Below the pieces are notes generated by a model. It had not been told where the DNA came from. It worked only from the letters and a program-made list of their open reading frames with translations, and did not search any database. Below are positions 25,150 through 36,623 of a DNA stretch of 64,000 bases, in pieces. The translations under genes were made by a program, and so were the position numbers. The stretch is from Dermanyssus gallinae (taxonomy: Eukaryota > Arthropoda > Arachnida > Mesostigmata > Dermanyssidae), in contig QVRM01006465.1 in assembly GCA_003439945.1 (NCBI GenBank), forward strand, positions 1-64,000, read 5' to 3'. Within the stretch, counting starts at the first letter, position 1; each line of letters opens with the position of its first letter.

Positions 25150-26210
25150 GCTTGTCTTTTTTGCCTAACTCTGCACCAAGCCTATGCGACGTCGCGCAAA
25201 GTGAATCTCGCGGAGATGTTTGTATGGATTCTTGTATTGAGACTCCAAGGGACGTGTTGTCGACAGCTTTAGTCGGCTTGTCACTCTTCTTTCTACGGAG
25301 ATTCTGGGAAACAGAAGGCGACGCAGTTTTTCAATAACGCTGGTGACTGCTGTTTGAATCGCTTCTATTATGCAACAAAAAATTTTGTCCAGCAGACTCT
25401 ATACTAGATCAGCAGCCATGTCGGCTGAGGGCACCACCTTCTTCGTATATTTTGCTCCGGGGTCGACTTCTGGGTTCATAACGGTGGTGTCACTCACCTT
25501 AATACCCTTCTTTAAGACAGACGACCACCCGCGTTTCGTGAAGTTTTCGGCGGCTTGAACGTCAGAACGACAGGGGCGTAAAGCGACACGGCTGTCGCGT
25601 TCGGTTGCCTCTCGATATCGTTACGTGAGACTTGCTTTAACATCTCTATAGGGCTTAACCTAGCGGGGCAAGAACCCCATGTGAAGAACCCCCAGGGAAT
25701 CACACCTTCTGCACTTTGGTTTCGGAACCTTACAATCGGCGGCAAGGTTATCCATACTGTAGCATTTAAAGCACCGCATTCGAAATCGGTGCAACACAAC
25801 TTCGTACTGCTTTAGACCAAAGCGTACCTCCTACGTAAAATGGTTGTTCGCAAACGTTAAGATCACATGTTCAGTCATGGGCATCACGTTGTTCCTCGGG
25901 TTTTTCATTCTAAATTAAGTTTCCTAGGTCGCTCTCGACGACTTGAGTACAGCTAGTCTAGTTGCTTCTAAAATGGAAGGGTGTGCACCAAATATTTTAT
26001 CCTCCACAGATAAGCGCGCTCCACTTATACTGGCAAATACTTTGTTGTTAGCCAACTCTTGCAGCGAAAGCAGAGTGCCTCTATCCGATTCGGCTTCTAC
26101 AACAATGACGAGCTCCCCGGTCTTTGTAAAGCGGGGTTTTTTAATCCTCGTCTCGTCGATCTGAGGTTCATCTCTAACCTCGGTCTTCACATTACGTTTG
26201 TTCCAGGTGA
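25150..26210 (-). pseudogene. Degraded non-LTR retrotransposon ORF1 (zinc-knuckle protein)
   Basis: Reading along the minus strand from 26190, an N-terminal stretch (TGELVIVVEAESDRGTLLSL) is followed after stops by HVILTFANN and KQYEVVLHRFRMRC. A knuckle CFKCYSMDNLAADC then matches CX2CX4HX4C with His replaced by Asn. A second knuckle start, CRRCDSLG, follows near 25700. Further down come TKRGWSSVLKKG and a C-terminal stretch interrupted by one stop. Layout and motifs are those of LINE ORF1/Gag-like RNA-binding proteins. At least three stops or frame changes show it is dead. Which LINE family it belonged to is unknown. Confidence 0.6.
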
Positions 26211-26851
26211 ATTATCTTGCGATACTCGCACCTCTTTCACCCGCACGTTTTCCATCGGGCTCTACTACAATCGGGCTGCGCGTTTTTCTCCTCCAGAACG
26301 ATCTGTACGGACGCCCGCCCGCCCCACGCATGTCGGCTGGTGTTGTTTGAATCCGGAATTTAACGGAACCTTCCGCACGGTAATTCGCCGCTCAATTGCT
26401 GCACCACTGTAGCCGCGGCGTCTAGACGGGCCATTCAACGACTGGCTGGCATTTACCTGGACTATGTCTAGAAGGTATTGTCGGTAGCGGTCAGAATAAA
26501 TTACGGAGTGAAGTTATTGACACACTTGAACATTCACTATAACCACTAGCCACATCACATCATTGCACTGTTGCGTTTAAGTGCTGCTACTCTGTTTAAG
26601 TCTAATCGATCAGTCGCTCTGAATCATAAAACATGCGCTCATGGAAGTTGGAAAATTGTGTTTTCTAAGGCAGTAAGATACTGTAGAATATGTCTACAGT
26701 ATTAGGTTTTCGATATTAAATATTAATAATCTTTAATAATCTCTAACACTCTGTCTGTCACGGTACAATTGCATTTTGAGAATGCTGCAAAACCACAGTT
26801 TTGCGGAGCGCATCACAACACGTCAACACAGCAGCCGTAAACAGGTGATTG

Positions 26852-26915
<64 letters not shown>

Positions 26916-27465
26916 TGTATAGTATCCTATACCATACATAAAACGATTTTATTTCGTTTAACGATAAGAATAAGAATTGGTTGAATATTTCTCATGTTTG
27001 CCAAAACAATGGTTCCAATTCGAAGTAAGTTGCACATTTGAGCCACTGACAATCTCTGCTGTAATAGCTTGTCGGACCGATAGAAGAAGTCCAAACCCAT
27101 CGTTTGTGCAGAGCGGGAAAAACCCCATACGAGTGCGTTGACCTTGCTCGTTCAGCCCACTCGTTTCGGCTATTTAGGATGACCGAGCAGGGCAATCTAT
27201 GGGCTATGAATCTGATGAGCATTTGTCGCTTCGCAACATTCGCCCGTAGCCCGCTCTCTGCATGTGGGCTCTAAGGATTTCCATAGTCTCCGTTGGCACA
27301 ACAGCAGTAGCAGCAACAAAAACAACAGCCGTTATGACAACAGCATCAAAAACAATAACACAACATCAATAAACATAAAACTAGCGTCAAGACAAACATA
27401 GAAACGACAACGCGATGGCGACGACAGAGTTAATAACGAAGTCAGCATCTTTGCAGAGCCCAGTA
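26211..27465. other. Non-coding spacer
   Basis: The ORF1 remnant's upstream flank, AT-rich sequence, the TA tract at 26858 and a CAA-rich stretch (27300-27385). No gene seen. Confidence 0.4.
26858..26912. repeat. (TA)n microsatellite
   Basis: About 55 bases of alternating TA. An imperfect inverted repeat built on TATGTAT/ATACATA follows (26915-26940). Confidence 0.95.
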
Positions 27466-27735
27466 GTGGACCGTTTGCCTTAGGTACGTACGGAGCCGAC
27501 TCGCCAAGTCGCAGACGGGTCGCCGCTGAGAAGCCGCCGATGCCCGCTCGATTCCTTACCGGGGGTGTCTGTTCCAGTTCGCTTGTTCTGCTGACTGCTT
27601 CATTCTAGACTCGCTGTCCTCCGCTGTGGGTTCGGTTCGGTCCCCCATCCGTTTCTTTGTATGATGACGACGACGACGTTCGCTGTTATCAGCTTCGTTA
27701 TTTTTTGTCGGCCTTTATCGCACAGCGGCCGTCAG
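27466..27735. repeat. Diverged dispersed duplication, copy 2
   Basis: Same order of conserved blocks as 23590-23900, 3.9 kb away and in the same orientation. It has a GAC run at 27664-27678 where copy 1 has the C run. It could be a segmental duplication or two members of an unknown repeat family. Confidence 0.55.
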
Positions 27736-29390
27736 ATCGTTGGGGTCGATCGAAATAGGTTGCCCAATATCAGTTGACTGATTTTGTGTCAGAACAGGAG
27801 AAAGTGAAGTTCGCTATGGCAGGCAACAGATGAATGAATTAAAAATTCGTAATGTGACTCACCGATCTGTCGCGGTGTTGCTTATCGCCATCGTGACGTT
27901 TGTGTAACGAACTGCATACTCGTATGTAGCCTTGGACATTGTGATGTTGTGTGTTCAATCACACTTTCGTATTTAAAGTGCCTTTCGTGTCGCTGGCCGA
28001 TTTCGCCTAGGTGATCTATTATATTATTATACTACGCTTCATGCAGCTCAACGCTTGGCCACAACTAAAAGGAGCATTCGCAACATAAGCATCCGTTGTG
28101 CATTTTCACTACTACCTTGTATCATAGTCGATTGTACAGTACACAGTAAATATAATAATGCATAGGTACAGAGCGAACCAGAGCAACAAGTTTACGCTTC
28201 TGTAAGCAAGAAACAAGACGTTCTAAATCGATAGAACATATGTGCGTGGATCTTGGTTAAGACGTAGATCTCGTCGTTGAACAACCTTGCCACGCGTTTG
28301 CTATGGAAGCTCAAGAGAGCAGGCTGCCGTCTTCCACTTATTCTTCGTCTTTCTGTTTGCTTTTCCTTATGGCAGTAGCTTTGCCATCCTCCTCCTCCAC
28401 CTTCTGAGCTCCTAGTAGAGAGCGAGGGAAGCACAAGGAAGGGTGGGACGGAAGCAAGCAAGCCGGGTAGATGTGGCCGGTGGGTGTTAGGGGGATTCGT
28501 GGGCTTGGAAGGGGCGGAGATCATTGTCTTGAGCAATCGCTGGGTCTCCCCCTCGTCGCCGTTGCAGTCGTTCCTTTCGCCTGCTCGCTAACGCTGTGTG
28601 CGGTCCACCAGTTTGCGCACAGCCACCAAGAAGGGGCGGGCTGACCCGGTTGCGTCGTGGCGAGCAGAAGAGGCTAAGCAAATGCTTGAACGAGTAGGCG
28701 CCAGATGATGGGCCGTCACTGGGCGGCAAACCTCCGAATAAGGAGGAATAAGGAGGAATAAGAAGGAAGACGAGGAGGACTAAGCTATGGCGCGAAGATG
28801 TGGCGGTGCTGCGGAGCAAAAGGTTGCAGGGGGAACAGCGAGAGCAAGCGAGGTCCCAGTAGTGGCCTTTTACTTCAGAGAACGACGGATACACCATCAA
28901 CGACACTCCATGTGTGGAAGCAGGCAGCGAATTATACACGTATTAATAGCCATTGATGCGACGACCGGGTCAACGAAGAATTACTAACTGAGCGAGCCAA
29001 TTTAGTCTACACTACATAGAGCCGACGGAGGGAGCATCTTACAGCCACAGTCACACACACGCACACACAGATAGATGCATATGCTACTCTTTACGCTCAA
29101 AAATGTACGCTTTTCAAGCAAAATTAACGAGATATCATAACAAAAAATTATGGCCCAATTTGATTTTTCTTGCTTGTTGAACTGACGACAAACGCTTGCA
29201 AAACGTATCCGCTCTCTCTAAGAATAATAATTGTTCGAGCAAAGCTAAGGTAAACCTAATTCAACAATCTTCACGCATTTCGTAATAAATGTAAAATATG
29301 TCACATATAATACTAGCTCACGAACTCAATGTATCTATATGGACATGTTTCTTAAAGTTAGGATAATCCATTTACTTTAGAGTTTAGGTA
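27736..29390. other. Non-coding spacer
   Basis: No recognisable gene. A GGAGGAATAA short tandem repeat lies at 28736-28770 and a CA run at 29052-29068. The sequence after 29100 is AT-rich. Confidence 0.4.
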
Positions 29391-29572
29391 AGCGCCCTAA
29401 TGGCTTAGTGGCAAAGCCTTTGTGTTGCATTCAGGAGGACTGGGTTCGAGACCCAGACCGGCCATTCTTAAATTGATTTGCATGATTTCTAATTTAGACA
29501 AGGTAAATGCCGGAGTGGATTAAAAATTAGCCATGACAAAAAAAACGTTCACGGGCCTTACAGAAAAAAAAT
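29391..29572 (+). mobile_element. SINE family A, complete-looking copy
   Basis: The tRNA-like head has an A-box-like TGGCTTAGTGG at 29401-29411 and a B box GGTTCGAGACC at 29443-29453. A body of about 45 bases follows, then a tail starting AAGGTAAATGCCGGAGTGGA at 29500 and an A-rich end near 29572. The tail is identical to the 3' end of LINE B over 23 bases. This is the standard architecture of a tRNA-derived SINE mobilised by a LINE with the same 3' end. Confidence 0.8.
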
Positions 29573-29689
29573 ATATATATAAATATCAACATAATGTGTC
29601 GCCAAAATTATATAAATATGTTCTTTGTTACTATAATAGTCGTACAATATATATGCTCTAATGTGCACTTTAATTGTAGTCAGCCGTAC

Positions 29690-29840
29690 ATGTAGTGTGC
29701 AGTATCTCTCTGCTATAGCAGACAGTGGAGGGCTCGACCCGCACCCGGTGTTTAACGAGTGGCGATAAAACTTTTAGTAGAAGAGGGTCCCTTTGACCTC
29801 TTGCCAAATACCGAGCCACCCACCTTGCTAGCTGGAAAAC
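29690..29840 (-). repeat. Possible third tRNA-like SINE head
   Basis: The minus strand has an A-box-like TGGCTCGGTATTTGGCAA at 29818-29801 and a B-box-like GGGTCGAGCCC at 29739-29729, in the right order and spacing for a tRNA-derived head. I see no second copy in the window and no clear tail, so this is tentative. Confidence 0.3.
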
Positions 29841-30379
29841 GGCAGAGCTTTTGCCGCACTTAGGTCCTGCTCTCATCTTTCGTTTCTTCTATCTCAATCC
29901 TCGTATCAACCGCAATTCCCCTTCTCCATCTCTTTCACTCTGTTCCCTCAATATGTTTGTCTAGTGAGCACAATTTTTCCTCGTCACAAATACTGCCTCG
30001 TTTCCATACAAACGAATAGGTAAGTCGCTGACATCACATTTCCGGTAGAGCAACAACCGCATTTCTTTCCCCCTTCTGTCGAAAACAGGAGGCTTTCCGG
30101 GAAAAGTGAGGTATGCGGCACGAAGTTTATCCGTAAAATGTAGATGGCCGTTACTAGTTAATGGCTGGCGGATACTGGTTAATGGCTAAGGGTCGGCCGG
30201 CGAATGGCCAACCTGAGCTACCTCCTCAACTACTACCCCCTATACTACGAACAGCATAGTAGACGAACCGGGCAATCTAGTTGCCTAACTATCGAACCAT
30301 ACGGTCGCTGAGTAAGTAGTTCTAAGGGGAAACCTTTTCACTGCTACAGCTCTTTGCGTTGTTCTGTTTCTGTCGTTGC
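29841..30379. other. Target region of LINE A, left flank
   Basis: Non-coding. A short duplicated motif, ACTRGTTAATGGCT, occurs at 30154-30167 and 30174-30187. Nothing else noted. Confidence 0.4.
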
Positions 30380-30396
30380 CTAGCCCGTACCATGGA
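30380..30396 (+). repeat. Left target-site duplication of LINE A
   Basis: CTAGCCCGTACCATGGA is repeated without mismatch at 32912-32928, immediately after the element's 3' end. Confidence 0.9.
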
Positions 30397-32868
30397 ACTA
30401 GAAGAATATTACCTGGTATGCATATATAGCCCACCAGACAGGCAACCCGCTGATATAATACACGATGTTGGGGACGCAATAACTTATTGTAAAAAGACAA
30501 ATAAGCACATTGTTATAGGGGGTGACTTTAATTGCGACCTATTAAAAGATAGCGCACGAAGCGCAGCTTTTATATCAGGAATGCATGAGCTTGGATTGCA
30601 AATTGAAAACAACACACATGAGGCTACGTACGCCAGCTGGAATGGAAAAAGTGCCGTTGATGTAGTTTTAACTTCAGCACAGCAGCCACAATCCATAATC
30701 AGCGAGATGCACTCAACACCCTCAGCACATCGAAAACACTATAAAATAACGTTCCATTTGCACCGATCCAACAAGCCCAGTGTACCCTCAGCACATACCC
30801 TCAGCCGCTCCCTGAACCCCCAGAAATTACAGCAAGCACTACAACTCATTCAGCCAACAGACGATATCAATGTAACTGAAAGAGCTATCCGGTGGGCAAT
30901 CCAGATTTCATGCGTAAGGAAATCGTTATACAGACCAAATACACACAAACCATGGTTTGATGAACAGTGCAAAGCCATAAAGTACACTATTTGCAGTCAC
31001 ACGGATTTTAGTCCGGAGGGATTACAACGACTCGCTGGTATGAAACGGAATTTTAAAAAGATTAAGCAAACAAAGAAACAAGCATATGACATAATTCAGC
31101 GTGTGACACGCGTGCAACAAAGCGCTACAAAACCATGGATACTCCTCCCAAGACGACCCACTCCACCAAATCCATTAATCAATGATAATGAGTGGATACT
31201 TCATTTTTCGCGCCTATACAGTGGTGATCTTCTACTTCCTCCGAGGGAGAATAACTGTGATTACCGAGCATTTACAGAAGAAGAGGTCGCCAATGTAATC
31301 AAATCCAAACAAAATGGTAAATCTGCGGGTCCCGACCAAATTGTGTATGAACATATTAAAGCAAATATACGTTCTCTGTGCCCGCCACTGACCAGATTGT
31401 ACAATGGATGTCTACGCAGCGGCAAAATACCGGAAGAATGGAGAAAAAGTTTCCTGCAGCCAATTTACAAAAAGAAGGGTGAAGCAACCGACCCATCCAA
31501 CTACCGCGGGATTGCACTTATTAGCGTCGTTTATAAAAATTTAACTTCACTTGTTGTAGAACGCTTATATGACGCCATAGGTCCAGATCTACCATGTGAA
31601 CAACATGGATTTCTAAGAGGGCGATCTACGTCGGATGCCGTTGCCTTTATTTTAGAACACGTAAAGACCCGCCAAGATAAAAAAGAGATGACATATGCCG
31701 CTTTTATCGATTTTAAGACTGCATTTGACTGCGTTAGAAGAGACAAACTTCTTAAAATACTTCAAACCCGATATTCTATAGAGGGAACTATGTATAATCT
31801 AATACGTGACATGCTGCAAGCGAACTTAATTATTATTAAAAACGGAGCTCATTATGTCAGCAGGCCAGTAGCACAGAAAACTGGAGTTGTCCAGGGAGAT
31901 TCCGCAAGCCCATTCCTCTTTATATTGTATATAGCTGGCTTAGCGGACGCCCTCAGGAATGTAAAAGCAATACATGCATTTTATGCTGACGACTTAGTAG
32001 TGCTTGCAAAAACACGAAATCACTTGCAGTTTTATCTCCAGGAAGCCTCGGATTGGTGCCAAGAACACCAATTGACAATCAACATAGCCAAAACAAAATA
32101 CTACGATTTAGTAAAGGCGGATCGTACGCTGCAGATGACCGGTGCATCAAGATAGGGGGAGTAAATGTTGAACTCGTTAATCACTTTTGTTATCTAGGGA
32201 TAACAGTGACCCCCCGGCTGTCATTCAGCAGACATATAGAGGAAATGCGTAGCAAGGCTACGGCGGCCATGATTTTAGTGGGAGACGTTACTGACATAGA
32301 CCTAAAAATTGCGCTAAATTTATTTAGAATAAAAATTGTTCCTATAGTAAGATACTGCCTTCCCGCAATAGCCCCTTATTTCACAATATCGGACCTTAAA
32401 AACATAGATAAAATAAAATCTTATTTCATAAAGCGCACTTTAGGCTTGCCAAAGAACGCATCGGCCACGTTCGCACTGGAACTATGCCACGAACGCACAC
32501 TAGTAGAGGATTTAGTACTGGACAAGATACCGTTCAGTACACAAATCTTAGAAGCCTACAGAGAATTTAGAGAAACCCGCAACATGGCATTTGTAATGGG
32601 TCTCTATGTTGAGGGTCCAGCTTTTTGCAGCAATAAGTGGAAACTGTCATCACAGAAAAATAGATCTCTAATATGCCGAACAACATGGCACGGCTACCAC
32701 CACCTTTTGTGCTTAAGAGGAAATTGTTATGAAATTGACGAATGCGTATGTAAATATTGTGGCGAGTGCAATATCGGACGATACCACATACTCACTTGCT
32801 CGTTTATCGAAACACCGTCACTACAAGCACGTGTTAACGATATTATTAGCCTACAAAATGATATGTGA
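30397..32868 (+). pseudogene. LINE family A ORF2 (endonuclease fragment, RT, C-terminal zinc knuckle), frameshifted
   Basis: The reading frame starts in mid-endonuclease (CIYSPPD, then GGDFNCDL, DVVLTS and a late His). It continues through RT motifs NYRGIALIS, AFIDFKTAFDCV, GVVQGDSASPFLF and FYADDLVVLA (YADD at 31982-31993). A frame change near 32095-32110 shifts the remainder (NHFCYLGITVTP, LGLPKNA) into another frame, which ends at 32868. The C-terminus has a Cys/His knuckle of the form CX2CX8HX3C. The apparent ATG at 30391-30393 belongs to the duplicated target site, not the element. The 5' truncation and frameshift mean it cannot encode a full protein. Confidence 0.88.
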
Positions 32869-32911
32869 ACTTTTGTAATACACTACCAATTTATGGTGAA
32901 TAAACTTGAAA
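30397..32911 (+). mobile_element. 5'-truncated non-LTR retrotransposon, LINE family A
   Basis: The insertion is bounded by a perfect 17-bp target-site duplication (30380-30396 and 32912-32928). It starts inside the endonuclease domain and ends at a short 3' tail with AATAAA about ten bases before the boundary. This is the signature of target-primed reverse transcription with 5' truncation. Clade is not assigned: the RT is unlike LINE family B and carries a C-terminal Cys/His knuckle. Relatives lie at 3382-3960 (+) and 4500-4980 (-). Confidence 0.9.
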
Positions 32912-32928
32912 CTAGCCCGTACCATGGA
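32912..32928 (+). repeat. Right target-site duplication of LINE A
   Basis: Perfect 17-base copy of 30380-30396. It marks the integration boundary and defines the 3' end of the element at 32911. Confidence 0.9.
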
Positions 32929-34751
32929 TAGCCTACTGTGTTGGTGCTGATGACGTGGTGTTTAATGTTCTTTGACGACAAATTTATTCCCACCTCAAAT
33001 AGCAGTGTCGTTGGAAAGTACCAACTAACGTGCAGACCAGTACGACCAGATAGAGGAGAAATAAGGGAACTGCGAGAAAAGAGACTCACAAGGCCTTCAC
33101 AGGCTACCTCCTCCTCCTTTTGCCCGATTAAATTAGGTGTGTATGTACGTCTAGTAAGTGGAAGCCAATATGTCCGTGCGTTAGTATGTGTTATTGCATA
33201 TAGGCATGTTCGTATAGATTGTCTGCGCATATATGCACGCACAGGCGTGTTTCTGTGAGTGTGTGTGTGTGTAAGCATTAATGTATGTGCTAATGTAAGC
33301 GGCCGATTGAGCTCGTCACTAGCAAGTACGTGTAAGTGACTTGACAAGAGTTCACGTCCGAGAGCACTCTATCGTCCCTCTCCCCCCGCCTCCGCAATCG
33401 CTGCCCTCCGGAATAGCAGTTTCCGGTCATCCGAAAGATTATTGTTGTCTCCGTACCTCCCTGTATCGTTGATGACGAAACGATGGGGGTGGCGATGGTG
33501 GATAATGATACCAATAATATTTATGTGCTTGTATTACTTACTAACTGGCTAGCGGTAAGCGATGGCTTGGCAGCAGCACTAGCAGCAGCAGCAGTGCCTC
33601 CGATGAAGATGGTTGGCGGCTCCGGGGGATGATGAGGGCGGCACCGACGATTTCCTTATCGCGGCCGCCGTCCCCGAAGTCGTTGTCGGAAAGGACTCAC
33701 ATAGGGTGGCGACGATGAAGACCAGTCGCGGCCAGAGACGGCACATCGTGTCGTCGGCAAATCAGGCTCCGATCGGCCGGCTGCAAGCGAAGCGAACGAT
33801 CAGTCCGGGGGCACGAAGGAGAACCTCGCAGATCAGCGGCGGCCTCGGCGGTTCGAGAGCAAGCGCCGCTCACCATCGCTGCGGTCGAGAGCGCTCTCAG
33901 TTATGTCCTCGCGCCTCGACCCTATCCGAGGACGATGGTGAGAATGACGACGACGATGATACAACAGACGCTAGGCAACTATGAGGTCGAGTATTTTGTG
34001 GTAGCAAGTCAATGTGTGCATGGCCAGTATAGCTATAGCCTAGGCAACAGGAACGCGGCGTGAGAAGCACACTCGGTGAAAAAATCAGTGCTGAGGGCGA
34101 GAATACCCGGAAAAGCGGCGCAAACGATTTAACGCAAAGAGAAGAGTAAATCCCAAAAACACGGAGAAAAATATGAGACAGACTTAAATAGGGGCGGGGG
34201 GGAGGTGAGAGAATCAGCTAGCGGGATAGGGTAACGCAAGGCGAGAGCGCCGGGGACCGAATGGAAAAGTGTCCGAAGATTGAACAGTATAGGCCCTATC
34301 GCAGTAACGACAACGAGTTGGTGATATCAGTCACCCTAACGCAGTAAAATTGTTGAGTCTAATTGAGAAAGCAAGCCCGACTACTTGATCGACGAAGCAC
34401 ATCCGCCAAATCGCAACAAGGATTTTGAAGCAATTACAAGCATATATATAAATATATTTTATTTCTTATATAAATATTTCTCTCCCTCCCCCGTTTTTTA
34501 AATAAAGAATATATGTGTATTGTATTGTGAACACAAACAACTATAGACGTACAATCTATAATGAAGGGTATTAGGGTATGATGATGTTCCATACATATAT
34601 CCATATCCATGCATCAATGTGTATTGCATCCAAAGTGATAATATCCACGCTGTTTTTTTTAATAAAAGCGTTTGATTACAAACATAATTGCTTTTGCACG
34701 TTACACGTGATTGAAGTGTGCCGTAAGGCTAATGTCCGTGTACGGTGAATT

Positions 34752-34806
<55 letters not shown>

Positions 34807-35162
34807 GCATACATAACACAAGTTACATTTCGCAGAAGGAACATATAACTAATTTGACGTTCTCGAAATTATTTCGTGGTTTGAAGCGTTACATCAGGAA
34901 AGCTCAGCTTTATTGGCTTCCACTCAAGTAATACCACAGTTTGAGAGTTCTACACTATCTACATCAAAGGGTGTGCATTATGCATTTTTGTTCCGGTCCC
35001 CCTCCCCACCTCCCTCCCTGTAAAAAAGCCTCCTTGGCTTTAAAAGCTAGCGAACTTCTGGTAAAGGCATCGCTCAAGCGTTCTGTACATAGCGAATCTA
35101 GTTGACTGCGCTTTGCTAGTCTTACGGCACTCTGCGGTGGCGCGGTCTAGGGGACCAGTATG
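32929..35162. other. Non-coding spacer, partly GC-rich
   Basis: GT run (33256-33272), CAG run (33581-33593) and (TA)n at 34754. The GC-rich stretch 33613-33984 (+) is open for 123 codons but in more than one frame and matches nothing I know. Confidence 0.4.
34754..34806. repeat. (TA)n microsatellite
   Basis: About 53 bases of alternating AT. Confidence 0.95.
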
Positions 35163-35441
35163 CTAGTCACGGCTGTTACCTACCGAAGTATCACCCCATC
35201 GGGATGCCTTCTTGATTGCCCCCTTTGTTGATTTTCCTTGTGCGATCGGCGTTGAGAATAGATCAGAATAGATATACCATACTCGTAGAGTCAGCGGCCA
35301 CGCTGCCGCAAGGACCGTTGGGGAAACCCCGGACGTCTCAACATGTATGGCCCTCGTTTTACTTAAGGTACGCCTCATGGCGATTCTAAGCTCGCAAGGC
35401 GCGAAGGATAGTCTAACAACTCCATTAGGTAGAAAGGCCAC
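35163..35441 (-). pseudogene. Possible LINE ORF1 remnant
   Basis: The minus-strand frame has LPNGVVRLSFAPCELR, like the VILTF segment that precedes zinc knuckles in LINE ORF1. In another frame a GPCGSVAAD string sits where a knuckle would be, but its Cys and His residues are gone. This is weak and would need profile comparison. Confidence 0.3.
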
Positions 35442-36352
35442 TCACACCGAGAAGGTGTGTATGTGTGATGACTAACCTTGGTCTTGGGAACAGCGTAAGG
35501 ACGTGTTGCTTTCTAGATAAATAGGTTTCTAATTTGTTTTAGTTGTGACTGTTGGTGCCCGAGAGTAGTATAAAGGGCATCTTAGCATCGCATCGAGCCG
35601 GGCGTTTATCGAAGTGCACCTTAACACAAATACCGCAACTGCTCTCTCGCTGCTACTAGGTTCTGCTGGGTACAGCGTGTCTTTGATCCTAGCCGTAGCA
35701 ATTAGCACCAATGGCAACAGTAACAGTTACAGTAGCACTAAAGTCTTAGCAGCTGGTTGCAGCTTTAACGGACGTTCGGAACAGAGGCCGACGGACAAGC
35801 CAACGAGACCTGTGTAATCTACCGAGGGAACAGTGGCTTGCTACCCCGCTGGGCAACTTATCGTTCAATGGTCGGGCAACCTTCACAGCATCCCTTTGCG
35901 CTAACTTTTGTCCTCTTTTGCTCTCTCTCTCTCTTCCCTTCTGTGTCTCCTCTGTTATTTTCTATGCTTTGCGGTCTGGTTGAGTGAGGGATACGTTCAG
36001 CCTGACTCGGGTGTACTACCTTTCCTAAGCAAGAGCAACAGAGGGAGGGGGTTTACAATAAGCCCGGCTAGTCACAATGTAGTAGTGAGAGCGCGAAGGC
36101 CGATATGGCACGGGAGGCCACCAGACATGTGGCAGCGTCGGAGGCAGACTTTAATATCGTCATATCGTCACGTCTCGCCGATTGTTCCCAGAGCTGGGTG
36201 AGCTCAAGGAAATGCATTTGCGTCGATTCTCCTACGTCCCACACGAGTCATAACACAGTGGCCCAAATCCAAATAATCATACACCAAAAGGTGTCGGTGA
36301 GGCGGGCTGACATGATGAAGTGCTACCAAGCTTTAAGCTCTCTAAAAAATCG

Positions 36353-36387
<35 letters not shown>

Positions 36388-36432
36388 TACTGCCGAGTGT
36401 GTAAACGTATTGTAATTGATTAATAAATCATC

Positions 36433-36477
<45 letters not shown>

Positions 36478-36548
36478 CAATTTTTTTTAAAGAGCATAAC
36501 TAGAACACATAAATGGCAACAACGTCTCAATATATCTCCATGTTTTCA
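35442..36548. other. Non-coding spacer
   Basis: Two TA tracts (36353-36390, 36437-36476) separated by about 45 bases, otherwise unique sequence without a supported gene. Confidence 0.4.
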
Positions 36549-36623
36549 CTGATATCGGCGTCTTACGCAGATGTTTTTTTCACAGTAGTCAAAGAAAACG
36601 CCACTCGGAGCCAAGTCAGGCGA
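36549..36623 (-). pseudogene. Possible mariner-type transposase scrap
   Basis: A short minus-strand frame reads SPDLAPSGVFFDYC followed by EKNICVRRRYQ and a stop. Mariner/Tc1 transposases have SPDLAPSD near the third catalytic acidic residue, followed by a K-rich KKHL..KRF stretch; here that Asp would be Gly. Nothing else of the transposase is clear in the surrounding 36.5-37.1 kb, so this could be chance. Confidence 0.35.

Noticed and set aside
29391..29465. Genuine tRNA gene
   Set aside because: The acceptor ends do not pair properly and the unit recurs with the same body and LINE-like tail. Only the internal promoter boxes are conserved.
33613..33984. 123-codon GC-rich frame ending in an acidic run
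   Set aside because: An alternative frame is equally plausible, the acidic end comes from GAC/GAT triplets, and no family is recognisable.
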